DNA of 64,000 nucleotides from Batkoa obscura (GCA_030770535.1 JASVEC010000013.1:372001-436000); one strand, 5' to 3'; positions 42,140 to 53,891 are shown, counted from the first letter of the stretch. The notes: generated from the sequence alone by a model not told the origin. Numbers and translations are program-made.

Positions 42140-43267
42140 ATGAACTTATTTACTTTATTTATAATAAATATCTTCTTATGCGCTATAGGGCTAATCCAAA
42201 GAACTAAAGGAGAAACCTGCTTAGTTGTCGATGATGCTTTATATTATATGCAAGGAGAATCACTCGTACAAAATAATCAAGGAGTTCAAAACAAAACAGT
42301 TATTTACCAGTTAAACTTAAAGGATAAAGGAATGAAATGGAGAACAATAGAAACTACAACTTTAGCACCAGCCATGAACAATGCAGCTTCTTATTATTTG
42401 AAGGACAAAAGGACCATTATAAACTTCTATAAAAATAAAGGTATTTTAGATACATCTTATTTTAACCTTGAGAAAAAAATATGGGAATTAAAGTCAGAGG
42501 ATTCTACCATTTTAGGTTCCTCAAAGGAAAGTGGATCCAATGAACTAAATAAAACCAGTAACATCAATATGAAGGTAATCCAAAACGACATAAATGCAAA
42601 TCAATTTGTGTACCTCCAAATGTATTCAACAGATGATTTATCTTTAATCAAAAAACTTAATATCGATGGAATTACAATTGTTATAACTGATATGCTAAGC
42701 GGAAAGACCACTAAAGCAACCATTAATGTACCCAATTTTATAAGTCCAGAAGCTTTTATGTTTAACGGGAAACTATTTTTAATGGGTGGCTACGATTCAA
42801 ATGAAAAAAAATTCAAAAACAATATAGTAACCGAGATCAACCTTGATACTTTAAGTGGAACTACCCATAAGTTGAAAGGAAAGATACCAGGCTCAGAGCA
42901 AAATTTCAAACTTTTAACAGCTGATAATTTGGTCTATTTCATTGAAAAAGGAACTGTGGACTCAAATGTAGTTTATGAATTAGATTTGAAAGCGTTTACA
43001 TTCAAAATCAAGTTAAACAAATTTAAAATTAACGTTGATGGATGTTTAGCTTATTACAATAATAATATTATATCTCTAATCAGTGAAAATAGCTCTGAGG
43101 ATCTTCATTTTTTCAACACTGGTACTTGGATGCTCGAAAATCAATTCCCAAGTTTAAAATCTTTCTTGAAAAGCGAAAAAACAGGAAGTTCATCAGGTCT
43201 TAAACTAAACCATAGTAAAACGATGCTACTATATGGGATTATCGTAGGAGTATTATTCTTATTCTAA
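42140..43267 (+). CDS. Kelch-family surface protein, probably GPI-anchored
   Basis: I start at the ATG at 42140 (375 residues), since the longer reading begins with TTG. A signal peptide (about 1-24) is followed by ETCLVVDDALYYMQGE, the same first blade as the transmembrane kelch proteins. A stretch near 195-225 (FMFNGKLFLMGGYDSNEKKF) is a further clear kelch repeat. There is no cytoplasmic tail. The C-terminus is a polar Ser/Gly stretch followed by a short hydrophobic end (MLLYGIIVGVLFLF), the form of a GPI-attachment signal. It would thus sit on the outer face of the plasma membrane or in the wall. It looks like a tail-less relative of the 7481/12381 genes. Confidence 0.68.
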   Translation: MNLFTLFIINIFLCAIGLIQRTKGETCLVVDDALYYMQGESLVQNNQGVQNKTVIYQLNLKDKGMKWRTIETTTLAPAMNNAASYYLKDKRTIINFYKNKGILDTSYFNLEKKIWELKSEDSTILGSSKESGSNELNKTSNINMKVIQNDINANQFVYLQMYSTDDLSLIKKLNIDGITIVITDMLSGKTTKATINVPNFISPEAFMFNGKLFLMGGYDSNEKKFKNNIVTEINLDTLSGTTHKLKGKIPGSEQNFKLLTADNLVYFIEKGTVDSNVVYELDLKAFTFKIKLNKFKINVDGCLAYYNNNIISLISENSSEDLHFFNTGTWMLENQFPSLKSFLKSEKTGSSSGLKLNHSKTMLLYGIIVGVLFLF

Positions 43268-43715
43268 TTAATAACTTTTTTATATCATAATAAAATATAG
43301 TACTTAATTTACATCTGTGATAATTTATTAATTTTTACGGTTTTTTTAAAAAAAGTTAGTATTTGATGTGGAAATGTTTCTTGGTTTAGGAAATTGTCCA
43401 TTTTTTATTTAATACAGACTGAAAAAACATTTTATTGAATGTTGCTATTGGGCAAGTCCAAAATTAGTCTTAAATCATTTTAGCCAGAATTTAAAGTTTT
43501 ATGAACAAATTTTTGCTCAAAAATTTTCGGGAATGCTGATTATTATCACTATTAAATGCTCAAAATAAGACTTATGCATACTTTATTTTGGGAAGTAAAT
43601 TTATAAATACTATAATACATCATAATAGCATTTGAACTAATTTGGAATTTATTATAAGCTTATTGAACAGATTTAACATTTAATATAAAAAATAATTTAG
43701 TAGATTTAACGTTTA
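43268..43715. other. Intergenic, convergent genes
   Basis: 3' flanks of two convergent genes; nothing else recognised. Confidence 0.45.
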
Positions 43716-44435
43716 TTATGAAATAGTACTAAAGTTAGGAAATGGGAATTCTTTTTCTACATCAGTAAAGTTATCGATACTTGGATCCTGTATCCAGTTA
43801 TATTCATTACACTTAGAAATTTTTATAGCTGTATCTAAATCGTAGACCTTGCTAATTAAATAGAAAACGCCATCTAATCCAGCAGTAGCACCTGAAGAAG
43901 TTATAAACTTACCATCATGAACAAATCTAGCTTGACGTTGCCATTGAACATTTGGATATTTAGCAGCGCTAATACTAAAGAGTCCTTTAGTGATGGTAGC
44001 TTTTTTATTGTCTAATAAACCTGCTGCAGCTAAACATTCGCTTCCTTGACAAACACTGAAGAAGAACTTAGTTACCTTATCACTAACGCGATTTAAGTAA
44101 GCATTTAGTTCTTTACTTGGACCTGAACCAGCAGCTAAAGTAAGGATATCTATATCGATATCCTCATCAAAAGAATGATCTGGGGTTATAGTAATACCAT
44201 CATAAGTTTTAATAGGTTCTTTGGTTTTAGCAATTGTCTTAATACGTGATTTTGGTATAAAAGATAACATGGTACATGCAATAGAGAAATCAAATGTATC
44301 TAAACCATTATCAATAACTGCGATTACATTGAGCTCTTTATCAGGCATGGGAATTTTGAACCATGTACTGTTAAACTGGTCCTTTTGCTCTAGAGTAAAG
44401 TTGCTAAAATCTGAGATTTCTTTATTATGAGTCAT
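43716..44435 (-). CDS. DJ-1/PfpI family protein
   Basis: The 239-residue product belongs to the class I glutamine-amidotransferase-like superfamily. Residues 36-60 (NVIAVIDNGLDTFDFSIACT) form the first strand and helix. The nucleophile elbow lies at 128-147 (VCQGSECLAAAGLLDNKKAT) with Cys129. TSSGATAGLDGVFYLI near 190 is the usual downstream block of ThiJ/PfpI proteins. Members act as glyoxalase-like enzymes, chaperones, isonitrile hydratases or proteases; sequence alone does not decide which. No signal peptide is present, so it is probably cytosolic. Two decayed copies lie at 21725 and 51075. Confidence 0.85.
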   Translation of the reverse strand: MTHNKEISDFSNFTLEQKDQFNSTWFKIPMPDKELNVIAVIDNGLDTFDFSIACTMLSFIPKSRIKTIAKTKEPIKTYDGITITPDHSFDEDIDIDILTLAAGSGPSKELNAYLNRVSDKVTKFFFSVCQGSECLAAAGLLDNKKATITKGLFSISAAKYPNVQWQRQARFVHDGKFITSSGATAGLDGVFYLISKVYDLDTAIKISKCNEYNWIQDPSIDNFTDVEKEFPFPNFSTIS

Positions 44436-45989
44436 ATTTATTATTTTTGGTTTTTAGTTTTTAGTTTGGATATCTGTTTACTCTTTGCTTATATAGTTTT
44501 TGATGATCCAGTTATTGTCAAGCCATTTACAAAGTTGATAATAAATTTGAATTGAAGTGATGTGTATAATCTAATTTAAAAATAATCTATGAACAACCTA
44601 TAAAAGGAAAGTTTCTAGAAAATTTTAAATATTATATCTAAGATCATCAGACTTCAAGGAGAAAATGTATCGTTATACCTACTACATACTTTACTGACTA
44701 AAACTATTTTTAGGTCTGGTTTATTAGCTATCTTATGTATTATGTTGTTATATTTAATCTAATAAAAGTCAAAATTTAAAGGTGGTAAATTCAATAATAC
44801 TTTAGTTAAACATAAGGCTCAACTCGTTTTCCGATTTTAATTTGCATTTTTTTCCGAGGTTGTCATTACAAATTGAGTTTTTGTGTTTTTCTATTGGAAA
44901 AAATGATTTGGCAGGAAACAAAAAAAGTAATTCATGTTTCTAGCAGTCATTACAAAATGCTTGGTAGTGGTACAAAATAAAGAAAGATTCTCATCAAAAA
45001 ATAGTCAACTTTATACAAAAAAACATATGGTTGAAGCACTCCGCTATTTAAAAATTAAATATCTATTTTTAGATTTGATTCATAAGATTTCTTTAAAACT
45101 CATGGTTTTTTTTAAAAGGTTCAGAGCAAACTAGATTTTAAATGAATCTATGATCTTAGATATAACACAACCACTTTGTTTTTTATATACTAAAAAATAT
45201 ATATTTACTGTTGCTTAAACACTATCAAATTTTATAAAAAACAATATATTACAAAGTAAAAATAAATTACTGATCGATGATTTATGTGCATTACCATTTT
45301 ATTTTTTAAATTAGTTTAAATTTGTTATTCATATTTCTAACACTAATAAAGCACTTAGGGTTTATACCCTTTTCAGGATTTTAAAAAATGTTATTTATTG
45401 AAAATGGCTCATTTTCATTGATTATAATTTAAAGTATCCAAATTTAAATAATCAATCAATAAAAATATATATTTCTTTTAAGAAAACAGAGTTTATAAGA
45501 TAAAAATAATATTTTTGAATCTTTGTACATCAATAAAAAAGTTTTTAGATGAATTAAGATATCATGAACATTAGGATCAATTAAAGGCTTAAAAGTGAAT
45601 CAGTTTCTATAAACATATTAATGATATGAACAATGGTTGGTATCAATAAGTATAAAATTAATCTAGAAATCGTGTAATAGTCAACTTTAAGGTCTTTTTT
45701 ATTTAGCTCCACTTTTTCTTTACTAAGCGATGAATTAATATTGTATATGTAATTAGTATAACTGTTATGGGAGCAAATACAAATTTAAAAGTATATGTCA
45801 TTAACTAACATGTTCTACCGCTTTTAATTTTTTAATATCGATTATAAAATGTTAACTTTTCCAAAGTAAATAAATAACTGATTATCACTTAAATCATAAA
45901 TACAAATAAAATTTTATACTACACGATTTTACTCCTGAAAATGTAAGTCATCTATTTTTCTATAATGATAACGTGCTTGTAAGTAATAA
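44436..45989. other. Intergenic, nothing recognised
   Basis: AT-rich; the short open frame near 44934-45134 has no features of a real gene. Confidence 0.4.
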
Positions 45990-46861
45990 TATATCATATC
46001 GCCTTTTTGTGGGTGGATTATTAAATTTAGTAAATTTTTTGACAAATTTGCATAGAGATGTTAAATTCTAAACTAAGTTAAATTTTAAAGGGAATCAATT
46101 TTACTAAAAACCAGATTTGCTCATTAAAGTACACATTAGTTATATTTGGTATATTCAATTTTAGTACTTTAAAATTGGAGGTTAAGAGTTTTTCACACTA
46201 ACATTTAAATACTAGTAAAGTAATTTATACAATTAAATCAAAAGTTGAATAAAGTTATAAAACATAAGATAACTTGAAAATAATAATAACTAATACAAAA
46301 CTAATTTCATATAGCCTATAAACCAGCAACCAATTATCGATAGTTGAATGATTTATTGTTTGGTATGACCATCTATGATACTTTTCCATAAGAAATGTAA
46401 AGTTGAATAGTAAGTAAAAAGCACTCTGAGAATTTTATAATTTTCTCTTTATTAGTTAAGAAATCCGCGATAAAATATTTAAAAATCAAGTAGACTCTAG
46501 ATTTTAAAAATACTTATTGATAGGGTGTACAATAATACAATCAAACCAATTTTTTTATTTAGAAAATTATTAAAAATCATCGTAAAAAGTTTAAATTAAG
46601 AATAAGTAACAAAAGTATTGTAATATAAAAATATTTTAATCTCTACTCAGCTAACGACAATATATTATAACACACCATGTGTTGTCTATACATTTAAGTT
46701 ATAAACAAACCGATCCATTAATCTTAAAATAATACATCCGTGTTAGCAACTCATTTAACGTTTGTAGTATGATTAGATACTATTAACAAGAAGTATAAAT
46801 AGTAAGGATTTTACTATACTACAAAATTATATTACATTAGATACAAATTACTATATACAAA
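45990..46861 (+). promoter_or_regulatory. Conserved upstream region of HWP-peptide copy 5
   Basis: It holds TTTAGTAAATTTTTTGACAA near 46025, AAGTTAAATTTTAAAGGG near 46075, ACCATGTGTTGTC at 46676 and GTATAAATAGTAAGG near 46791. The more distant blocks seen before other copies are not recognisable here. Confidence 0.65.
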
Positions 46862-47047
46862 ATGCAACTTACTTTCCTTATCGCTTACACTGTTTACATT
46901 ATGTCTGTAATCACTTCAGTTCCTACTAACAACCAACCAGCTGCTGATAAAGCCAAAGTAGTTGAAATTCGTCGTCACTGGCCTTAAACATGGGGTCAAA
47001 CCTTAGACTACTATTGCCTGGATATTTACCCATAAATAAACATAATA
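46676..47047 (+). repeat. 372-bp homogenised core of tandem peptide unit 5
   Basis: This segment from ACCATGTG to just past the gene matches 48660-49031 and 50552-50923 almost base for base; I see only the stop codon TAA/TGA and one base near the 3' end. Outside it the G-unit flank diverges at once, while units 5 and 6 remain similar for about another 120 bp upstream. Confidence 0.85.
46862..46987 (+). CDS. Small secreted peptide precursor, HWP family (copy 5)
   Basis: 41 residues: signal-like MQLTFLIAYTVYIMSVITSV, block TNNQPAA, core DKAKVVEIRR, terminal HWP, then TAA. It contains an Arg-Arg pair just before HWP, which copies 1-4 lack. A TATA-like box lies at about -68. It is the first of three tandem units (spacing 1,984 and 1,892 bp) on the same strand. 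Confidence 0.8.
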   Translation: MQLTFLIAYTVYIMSVITSVPTNNQPAADKAKVVEIRRHWP

Positions 47048-47534
47048 GTTAACACATATTCTCTTATTTTTAAAATTTTATAAAATAATTTATATTTACT
47101 ATCAATGATGGAAAAATAATCATTCACCATTTAAAAAAAGACATTCTGTTTATTTGATTATTCATTTTTAACCAGAGTAAAGTTTAGAAAACGTTTGTAA
47201 AATATATAACAAAACATACATTTCCATATTACAAATAATGTTAAAAACTGCCTTATATTAAAATGATCAAAAGATTTCATATATTGTATATATGAATTTA
47301 ATACCTAAAGCTCAGGGATTTATCATAAATAAAAGTTTTAAATTTAGATTTTATATAGGTTCGCTCTCGTCAGTCCTAATTATTACACATTACTTTATAA
47401 AGCAGCTCAATATTTAGCTTCTTTAATAACTTGAAAAAACCAACTTTTTACTTAATTTTTAACATTTGGAAGACATAAAATTAGCTTTGGTGGAATCACA
47501 TCATTATTCTAATTAGGTAGCTATTAGATCAGGT

Positions 47535-48845
47535 ATCTCAACTCATGACTTATTATTTGTATCCTTAAAACAGAGTACTAAATGGTAAAGAAATATTAAT
47601 CATAGGATTAACTTGAATAAGGTCAATTTCGAAGATATTTTTAAACGTAGCTAAGGCTATTAATAAGGGGTAAAAGTTGATAAACGATTTGCAATCGAGG
47701 ATATTCAAGATGAGCGTATTTCAAATCCGTTATTTCTAGTTTTATTTCATAAAAAACTAGCTTTGGCTAAGTTAAATAATCAATTCAACAATCATTATTT
47801 GAACAACGTTTAACAACATTAATAATAAAAATATTATTGAAATATCTAATCAATGACTATTTTGATACTGGGTTATCATCAGTTATTTTATTAACTAAGT
47901 TTATAGTCATAAATGGACCTTTTCACCCCCATAAATATACATTATCGATTTTATTATACTGTACCATACTTTACTGATTATCAAATGTATAATATTTATT
48001 TTTAAGTGTGTAGTAAAACTAAAGTTAGTAAATTTACATGACAACTTCATTTATGAAATTTAAATTCCGAAATGAGTTAAATTTTAAAGGGATTCGAATC
48101 TATTGAAAACCCAATTTGGTAAATTACGCATATATTTTTTTGCAACATTGGTTTTTAGTTTCTTTTAAAGAAACTATTAATACAAGCTTTTCAGCTTAAT
48201 ATATATCTGTTGCTAAAGGATTTTATAATCAATTGAGTCAAAACTGAAATAAAATGATGAAAATATAGCAACGCTAAAGCAATAATAACTCATAAGCAAT
48301 TAAATATTATATGGCTCATAACTCAAAGAAATAATGTTACCGATACTTGAATTAGTTGCAACACTCTATAACTGTTTATGATATCTTATAATAATAAAAA
48401 TTAGTAAGTTACAAAAAAATATTATTTTATCCTTATTAGTTATCAATGCTGTGATACAATATTCAAAATTAGATAGACTCTAATATTTTGCTTTAAGTAT
48501 TAGTAGGGTTTATAAAAGTATATAATAAAAACTCTTATTTTTAGAAAATTATTAAACATTATCGTAAAAAGTTTAAATTAAGAATAAGTAACAAAAGTAT
48601 TGTAATATAAAAATATTACAAACATATTACTCAGTTAACGGCAATATATTATAACACACCATGTGTTGTCTATACATTTAAGTTATAAACAAACCGATCC
48701 ATTAATCTTAAAATAATACATCCGTGTTAGCAACTCATTTAACGTTTGTAGTATGATTAGATACTATTAACAAGAAGTATAAATAGTAAGGATTTTACTA
48801 TACTACAAAATTATATTACATTAGATACAAATTACTATATACAAA
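47535..48845 (+). promoter_or_regulatory. Conserved upstream region of HWP-peptide copy 6
   Basis: Ordered blocks: AACTCATGACTTATTATT near 47544, AACTTGAATAAGGTC near 47612, CTGGGTTATCATCAGTTA near 47869, GAGTTAAATTTTAAAGGG near 48064, ACCATGTGTTGTC near 48660 and GTATAAATAG near 48778. Confidence 0.68.
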
Positions 48846-49031
48846 ATGCAACTTACTTTCCTTATCGCTTACACTGTTTACATTATGTCTGTAATCACTT
48901 CAGTTCCTACTAACAACCAACCAGCTGCTGATAAAGCCAAAGTAGTTGAAATTCGTCGTCACTGGCCTTGAACATGGGGTCAAACCTTAGACTACTATTG
49001 CCTGGATATTTACCCATAAATAAACACAATA
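48660..49031 (+). repeat. 372-bp homogenised core of tandem peptide unit 6
   Basis: Matches 46676-47047 and 50552-50923 with one or two differences, while flanking sequence of the same duplication is far more diverged. Confidence 0.85.
48846..48971 (+). CDS. Small secreted peptide precursor, HWP family (copy 6)
   Basis: The protein is identical to copy 5 (core DKAKVVEIRR, end HWP) but the stop is TGA. The surrounding 372 bp are homogenised with copies 5 and 7. Confidence 0.8.
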   Translation: MQLTFLIAYTVYIMSVITSVPTNNQPAADKAKVVEIRRHWP

Positions 49032-49439
49032 ATATTATTTATATCTATTATACATTTTCATATTATGATTTATATCTATTATCATTGATAGTAAATTGAA
49101 TTTTTTTTTATAGCAACAGGATATTTAAATATAGGGTTATCTTTTTTTTTATTTTATCCATTTTTTATGTAGCCTAAAACTAGAAAAACATATTAGTAAA
49201 TTATTGAAACAAAGAACATGTCTTTAGAAAATGATATCAAAAGTTACTCTATACTAATGTGATTGAGGTTTTTCATAAATTACATAAAGGCTCAAGTGAT
49301 TTGAATGATTAAAAATTTTACATAAAGCTAGTATTGCTAATTTTCATCGATTATTTACTATCATTAGTTTAAGTCTTCGATATAATAAAACTTGGTTTTG
49401 AAGTAACTACATTATTGCTATATCTAGTTCATTCCAAAG

Positions 49440-50737
49440 ATCTGTACTTCAACTGACGAACAGCTGATTACATTAGTGGAACAGAGTACCTACTAATAGA
49501 TAAATATAAACCATAGAGTTAACTTTAATAAGGTTAATTCCAAATACATTTTTAAATCTAGTATGAATTATTTATAAGGGGATTGGGGTGTGATAGACGT
49601 TTTGCAATGGAGGATATTTAAGATAAGTGGATTTGAAACCAGCTATTTTTAGTTTTACTTCATATAAAACTAGCTTTGGTTGACTTATATAACTAGTTTA
49701 GTTAGTTATTACTTTAAATTCTGTTTATAAATGTCATTAAGAGTCGTATAATATTAACATTTTGTTACTGGGGTATTATCAGCTATTTTATTGACTTGGT
49801 TTATAATTGTAATAAAGTTTTGTACTCCACGATTTTATTATTAAAAACCTTAACTTTTTTTAAATATTTTATAGCTTGTTTATAAAAATATCAAATGTAT
49901 TTAATTGATTTTAAGCGTGTGTGGTATGATTGAGTTTAGTAAACTTATTTGAAGAATTCAGTTATGAAAGTTAAATTCTAAATAGAGTTAAATTTAAAGG
50001 GATTCAATTTTGTTGAAAACCTGATTTAGTAAATTACACATTAATTTTACTAGATATTTTTGAGCCCATTTAGCTTTAGTTTTTAAAAAATAGAACTAAG
50101 AGCCTTTGACTTTTAATACTTGTATAACTAGCAGGTGATTTTTTATATAATTGTGGCCGAAACTTGAATAAAATTGTAAATCTTATGGTGTCAAAGAGAT
50201 AATAGATTATATACAATCAATTGTCATTTAACTCATAATCTAATACAGTAAGTTGCTGATACTTAAATAACTTATAAATTTATGTAACCATTTGTATCAT
50301 TTTAATATAATAACAGTATGCAGTTGAATAACAAATAAAAGCACTCTGAGATTTTAGTATTTTCTACTTATTAGTAAAAAAGGCCGCAATAAAATATTGA
50401 AAAATAAATAAACACCAAATTTCCAATGTATTTATGGGAAGGGTGTATAACAATGTGGATAAAGAATAGCTATTTTATTTTGATAATTCTTAAGTATAGG
50501 CATGAGTAGTTCATTAAATTACTTGGCCGTTGATAATGTGCTATAACTTACCATGTGTTGTCTATACATTTAAGTTATAAACAAACCGATCCATTAATCT
50601 TAAAATAATACATCCGTGTTAGCAACTCATTTAACGTTTGTAGTATGATTAGATACTATTAACAAGAAGTATAAATAGTAAGGATTTTACTATACTACAA
50701 AATTATATTACATTAGATACAAATTACTATATACAAA
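49440..50737 (+). promoter_or_regulatory. Conserved upstream region of HWP-peptide copy 7
   Basis: Blocks in order: AGAGTTAACTTTAATAAGG near 49515, TACTGGGGTATTATCAGCTA near 49764, GAGTTAAATTTAAAGGG near 49986, ACCATGTGTTGTC at 50552 and GTATAAATAG near 50668. Confidence 0.68.
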
Positions 50738-50923
50738 ATGCAACTTACTTTCCTTATCGCTTACACTGTTTACATTATGTCTGTAATCACTTCAGTTCCT
50801 ACTAACAACCAACCAGCTGCTGATAAAGCCAAAGTAGTTGAAATTCGTCGTCACTGGCCTTGAACATGGGGTCAAACCTTAGACTACTATTGCCTGGATA
50901 TTTACCCATAAATAAACATAATA
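50552..50923 (+). repeat. 372-bp homogenised core of tandem peptide unit 7
   Basis: Third member of the homogenised core. Identity with unit 5 begins exactly at ACCATGTG (50552) and ends after CATAATA (50923). Confidence 0.85.
50738..50863 (+). CDS. Small secreted peptide precursor, HWP family (copy 7)
   Basis: 41 residues identical to copies 5 and 6, with a TGA stop. It is the last intact unit of the tandem array; the next related sequence is the decayed copy at 54159. Confidence 0.8.
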   Translation: MQLTFLIAYTVYIMSVITSVPTNNQPAADKAKVVEIRRHWP

Positions 50924-51074
50924 TTAAAAATATATATATTTTGTCCTTTTTATATCGAAATTTTTGTCTGCTGCTGCTTATAATATATAAACGTTACTAT
51001 TTTAATGACAATAGATCATTCAAATAAGGGAGCTTCTACACTTTATAATTTTTATTATAGGGCCTAAATTATAA

Positions 51075-51930
51075 ACTTTACTATTCAACTAAAAAATGCT
51101 TATCTAATTGCAGCTGGTTCCTAAAAAATTGTAATTTACCGCCATGAATAAATTTGACTTAACATTATCATTGATCATTGGGATATTTAGAAGCACTGAT
51201 ATTAAAAATTGCTTTAGTAATTGTGTCCCTTCTATTATCTAATAAGCCAACAGTTACAATTAATCGTTCACTTCCCTAACATACAGTGAAAATAAAGCTG
51301 TTCACTTTATTTTTAACATACTTTAAAAAGGCACTCAATTATTGACTTAAATCTAATCACCAGGGTAATTTAAGATTGTTGATATCTATGTCTTGTTCAA
51401 AAAAAAGGTCTGGGGCTATAGAGATCCGTTTGGTAGGAGGTACTGACTAAGTAGGTAGTTTTTTATACTGTAAAAAATTCCTATTTTGGACAGTTTTGTT
51501 CCAAATAAAAAAATTACTATTTAGAATAAAAATACAGCTATTATACGCTTTTAATAAAGTTAGGTTAGGAAGTTTAGGGTTAGGGTTTATATTTAGTTAA
51601 ATTTAACCAGCGATTTGTCTGATAAAAATCAATACTTTGCCAAAAAAAAATACTATCTACCTAGTTAGTGCCCCCTATCATGCGCTCAACAGTTTTAATA
51701 TGTTCTTTGATTGTAGCGATTGCCTTTACACGTGATTTAGGTATAAAAGATAACATGGTACATGCAATTTAGAAATCAAGATTATATAAGCCAGTGCTAA
51801 TTACAGCAATTATAGTGAGTTATTTTTCTGATAATGGAACTTTGAACCAGATACTGTTAAATTAATTCCTTTGCTTTGAAGTGAAGTTTTTGTAATTTGT
51901 TTCCACTGAGTCAATCACGTTTGTTGTAAT
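51075..51930 (-). pseudogene. DJ-1/PfpI pseudogene split by a MITE
   Basis: Minus-strand pieces match the 43716 gene: the WFKIP-like N-terminal block near 51850, the block around 51780-51720 (ACTMLSFIPKSRVKAIA), then after an insertion at 51432-51679 the block with PDLFFEQDIDI near 51400, and remnants of the nucleophile region near 51260. Stops and shifts are present. Confidence 0.85.
51432..51679 (+). mobile_element. MITE family 2, copy inside the DJ-1 pseudogene
   Basis: 248 bp, inverted ends GGTAGGAGGTACTGACTAAG and CTAGTTAGTGCCCCCTATC. The interior AATAAAGTTAGGTTAGGAAG matches the copy at 21456. Its position shows this family inserted after the gene was duplicated. Confidence 0.85.
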
Positions 51931-52715
51931 TTGTTATTTTAAATTGATGTTTACTCTTATTTTATATAGTGTTTAATGAGACAATTGCATTAATTAAAGT
52001 TGGTTATCAAGCTTTTTTAGATTACTCCTCCCTATCGAAGATTTGGTTTGTTTAAAAAAATCAAAGGTGAGAAGAAAGGAAATAACCAAATAAAAAAAGA
52101 ATTGAGCAGGAGACCTATACCTGTTAGGGATTAGTAAAATACCTGTTTTTCTCCAGTCAAACGATTGAAAAGAAGAGAATTGATTATTGGAGGAATTGAT
52201 TTGGTTACGAATGAAAAAAGTATTTCATATAGTAGTCCTTTCCATCCAAAAACTAGAACTTATTTAGATGATGAAGAGATAAATTATTAAATTAGCTTAT
52301 TAAAAGTCCTTTAAATAATTTACGCAACATATGAAACTATAAAAAGTTTATCAAATTTGTCTAATTTAATAAATAAGATATGAATAAAGTCAAGAGATAA
52401 TGACCATGATAGAAGAGAATTAAATTCAATGTTAAGAGCAAAATCACAGGCATAGTAGAAACTTTAGACGAAAGAACAAGGTATGAAGTTATGTTTTATA
52501 TCCTAATCAAAAGTAAGTAGAACAAAATATTAAACTACTATTAATTTTAAAAAAAATCTCGAAATAAGACAAGTCTTAAATGGTTTATTATTTCGGTTTT
52601 AAAGCTAAATGCAAAGAATGGATAAAGGAGATAGTAAGACATAGACAGAGAACGAAAGAGATCTAATATTATTTATTTTAATTTAGTAGATGTTTATTGT
52701 CTTTGATCACAATCT
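51931..52715. other. Intergenic; GC-richer decayed patch
   Basis: About 52060-52640 is less AT-rich, with short open pieces (for example one reading SYSSPFHPKTRTYLDDEEIN near 52230) but no continuous frame. Probably the remains of a gene or element that I cannot name. Confidence 0.3.
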
Positions 52716-53780
52716 TCATATCGGTTGTTTTTTAGGATGTATCTTTTCAGGTGATTGAATCAAACTTTTATTAAAATCGTGAGAATATCGGAATGTAACT
52801 GACTTTTCATTATTATTATATGGATTGAGTATATCAGGGGATTCAATTACAACTGGATCCGTTATTAATTCAAGTGGTTGATTTCTTTTTATTCTTTGTT
52901 TATAATAGATTAATAAGATTAAGAGTATTAGAAGAATCACATCTACAGAGCCACCTACACTAAGTCCTACTAGTTTACTAGTATCAATATTATCCTTAAG
53001 GTTGTTTTCTGTTGCTGATGTATAGTCTTTGATTTGTTATTTTTTGTTATTTAGAGCTGGTAAAGTATTCACTGTATTCCAAGTATTAATATCAACTAAT
53101 TGAATTCTACCACTGTCAATAAATCCAAGTGATTGTAATACGCCATACAACCAAAATTTAAAATGGAAGTAAAGTTTGCTTCTTTGAGATTATAGGAACT
53201 GATGTTTAATTTATAAATGCCTAAATTTTCAGCAACCGTAGATTGAAATAAATAAATAAATAGAATTATCCGCTTTCATTCTTTTAGCTGTTTCATTCTT
53301 TCTTAAATAATTATTAAATTTATGACTAGTTAATATGTTATTTGATGAATTATATTTATATAGTTGATCAGAATTTGTTCGTAATTAATAATCAGACTCA
53401 CTCTTTGATTCAAAACAATAAATCTTATCATTTAACGTGAACATTTCACCTCCGATAACTACTCCAATATTAAATAGTATATTTAATTCATTTGTTTCAG
53501 TATTATATAACATTAATGGCAACGTTTCAAAGTCCTCTCCCCTTATTATACATACCACTAACATAAAATTGGTTTAAATTGAAATCATCTTGTATATTGA
53601 AAGTATAATGATATATATGGGGATGTATTTTTTTGTTTAAGAATTTTACTAACAATCTTTCCACTCAAATAGCCCTTAAAAAATGGAAAAAATGATGAAG
53701 CTAAAAAAAGCACCCCCATATCATCTGCTATCATACTAGGATCATTATTCAATTTAGTAATATGATTAATTATGTTATAT
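52716..53780 (-). pseudogene. Kelch-type membrane protein pseudogene with MITE
   Basis: The 3' part is still readable: a membrane helix (MILLILLILLIYY) followed by a basic stop-transfer and a tail with ITDPVVIESPDIL and FRYSHDF, matching the family tail. Further upstream, kelch-like pieces are interrupted by stops and by the MITE at 53619-53717. A former start is not recognisable. Confidence 0.75.
53619..53717 (-). mobile_element. MITE family 1, copy inside the kelch pseudogene
   Basis: 99 bp, GGGGATGTATTTTTTTG to GCACCCCC, ATAT on both sides. Confidence 0.88.
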
Positions 53781-53891
53781 TGATATCAGCTATTTTTATT
53801 AATATTATAATAACTAACAAATGACCCTTTATTTTTAAGTTGATGAAAGTTAATAATTGTATTATTTTCTTTACCAAGATAGTAAGAATAA

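Noticed and set aside
44934-45134. 66-residue open frame downstream of the DJ-1 gene
   Set aside because: No paralogue, signal, motif or promoter-like sequence; expected by chance in this composition.
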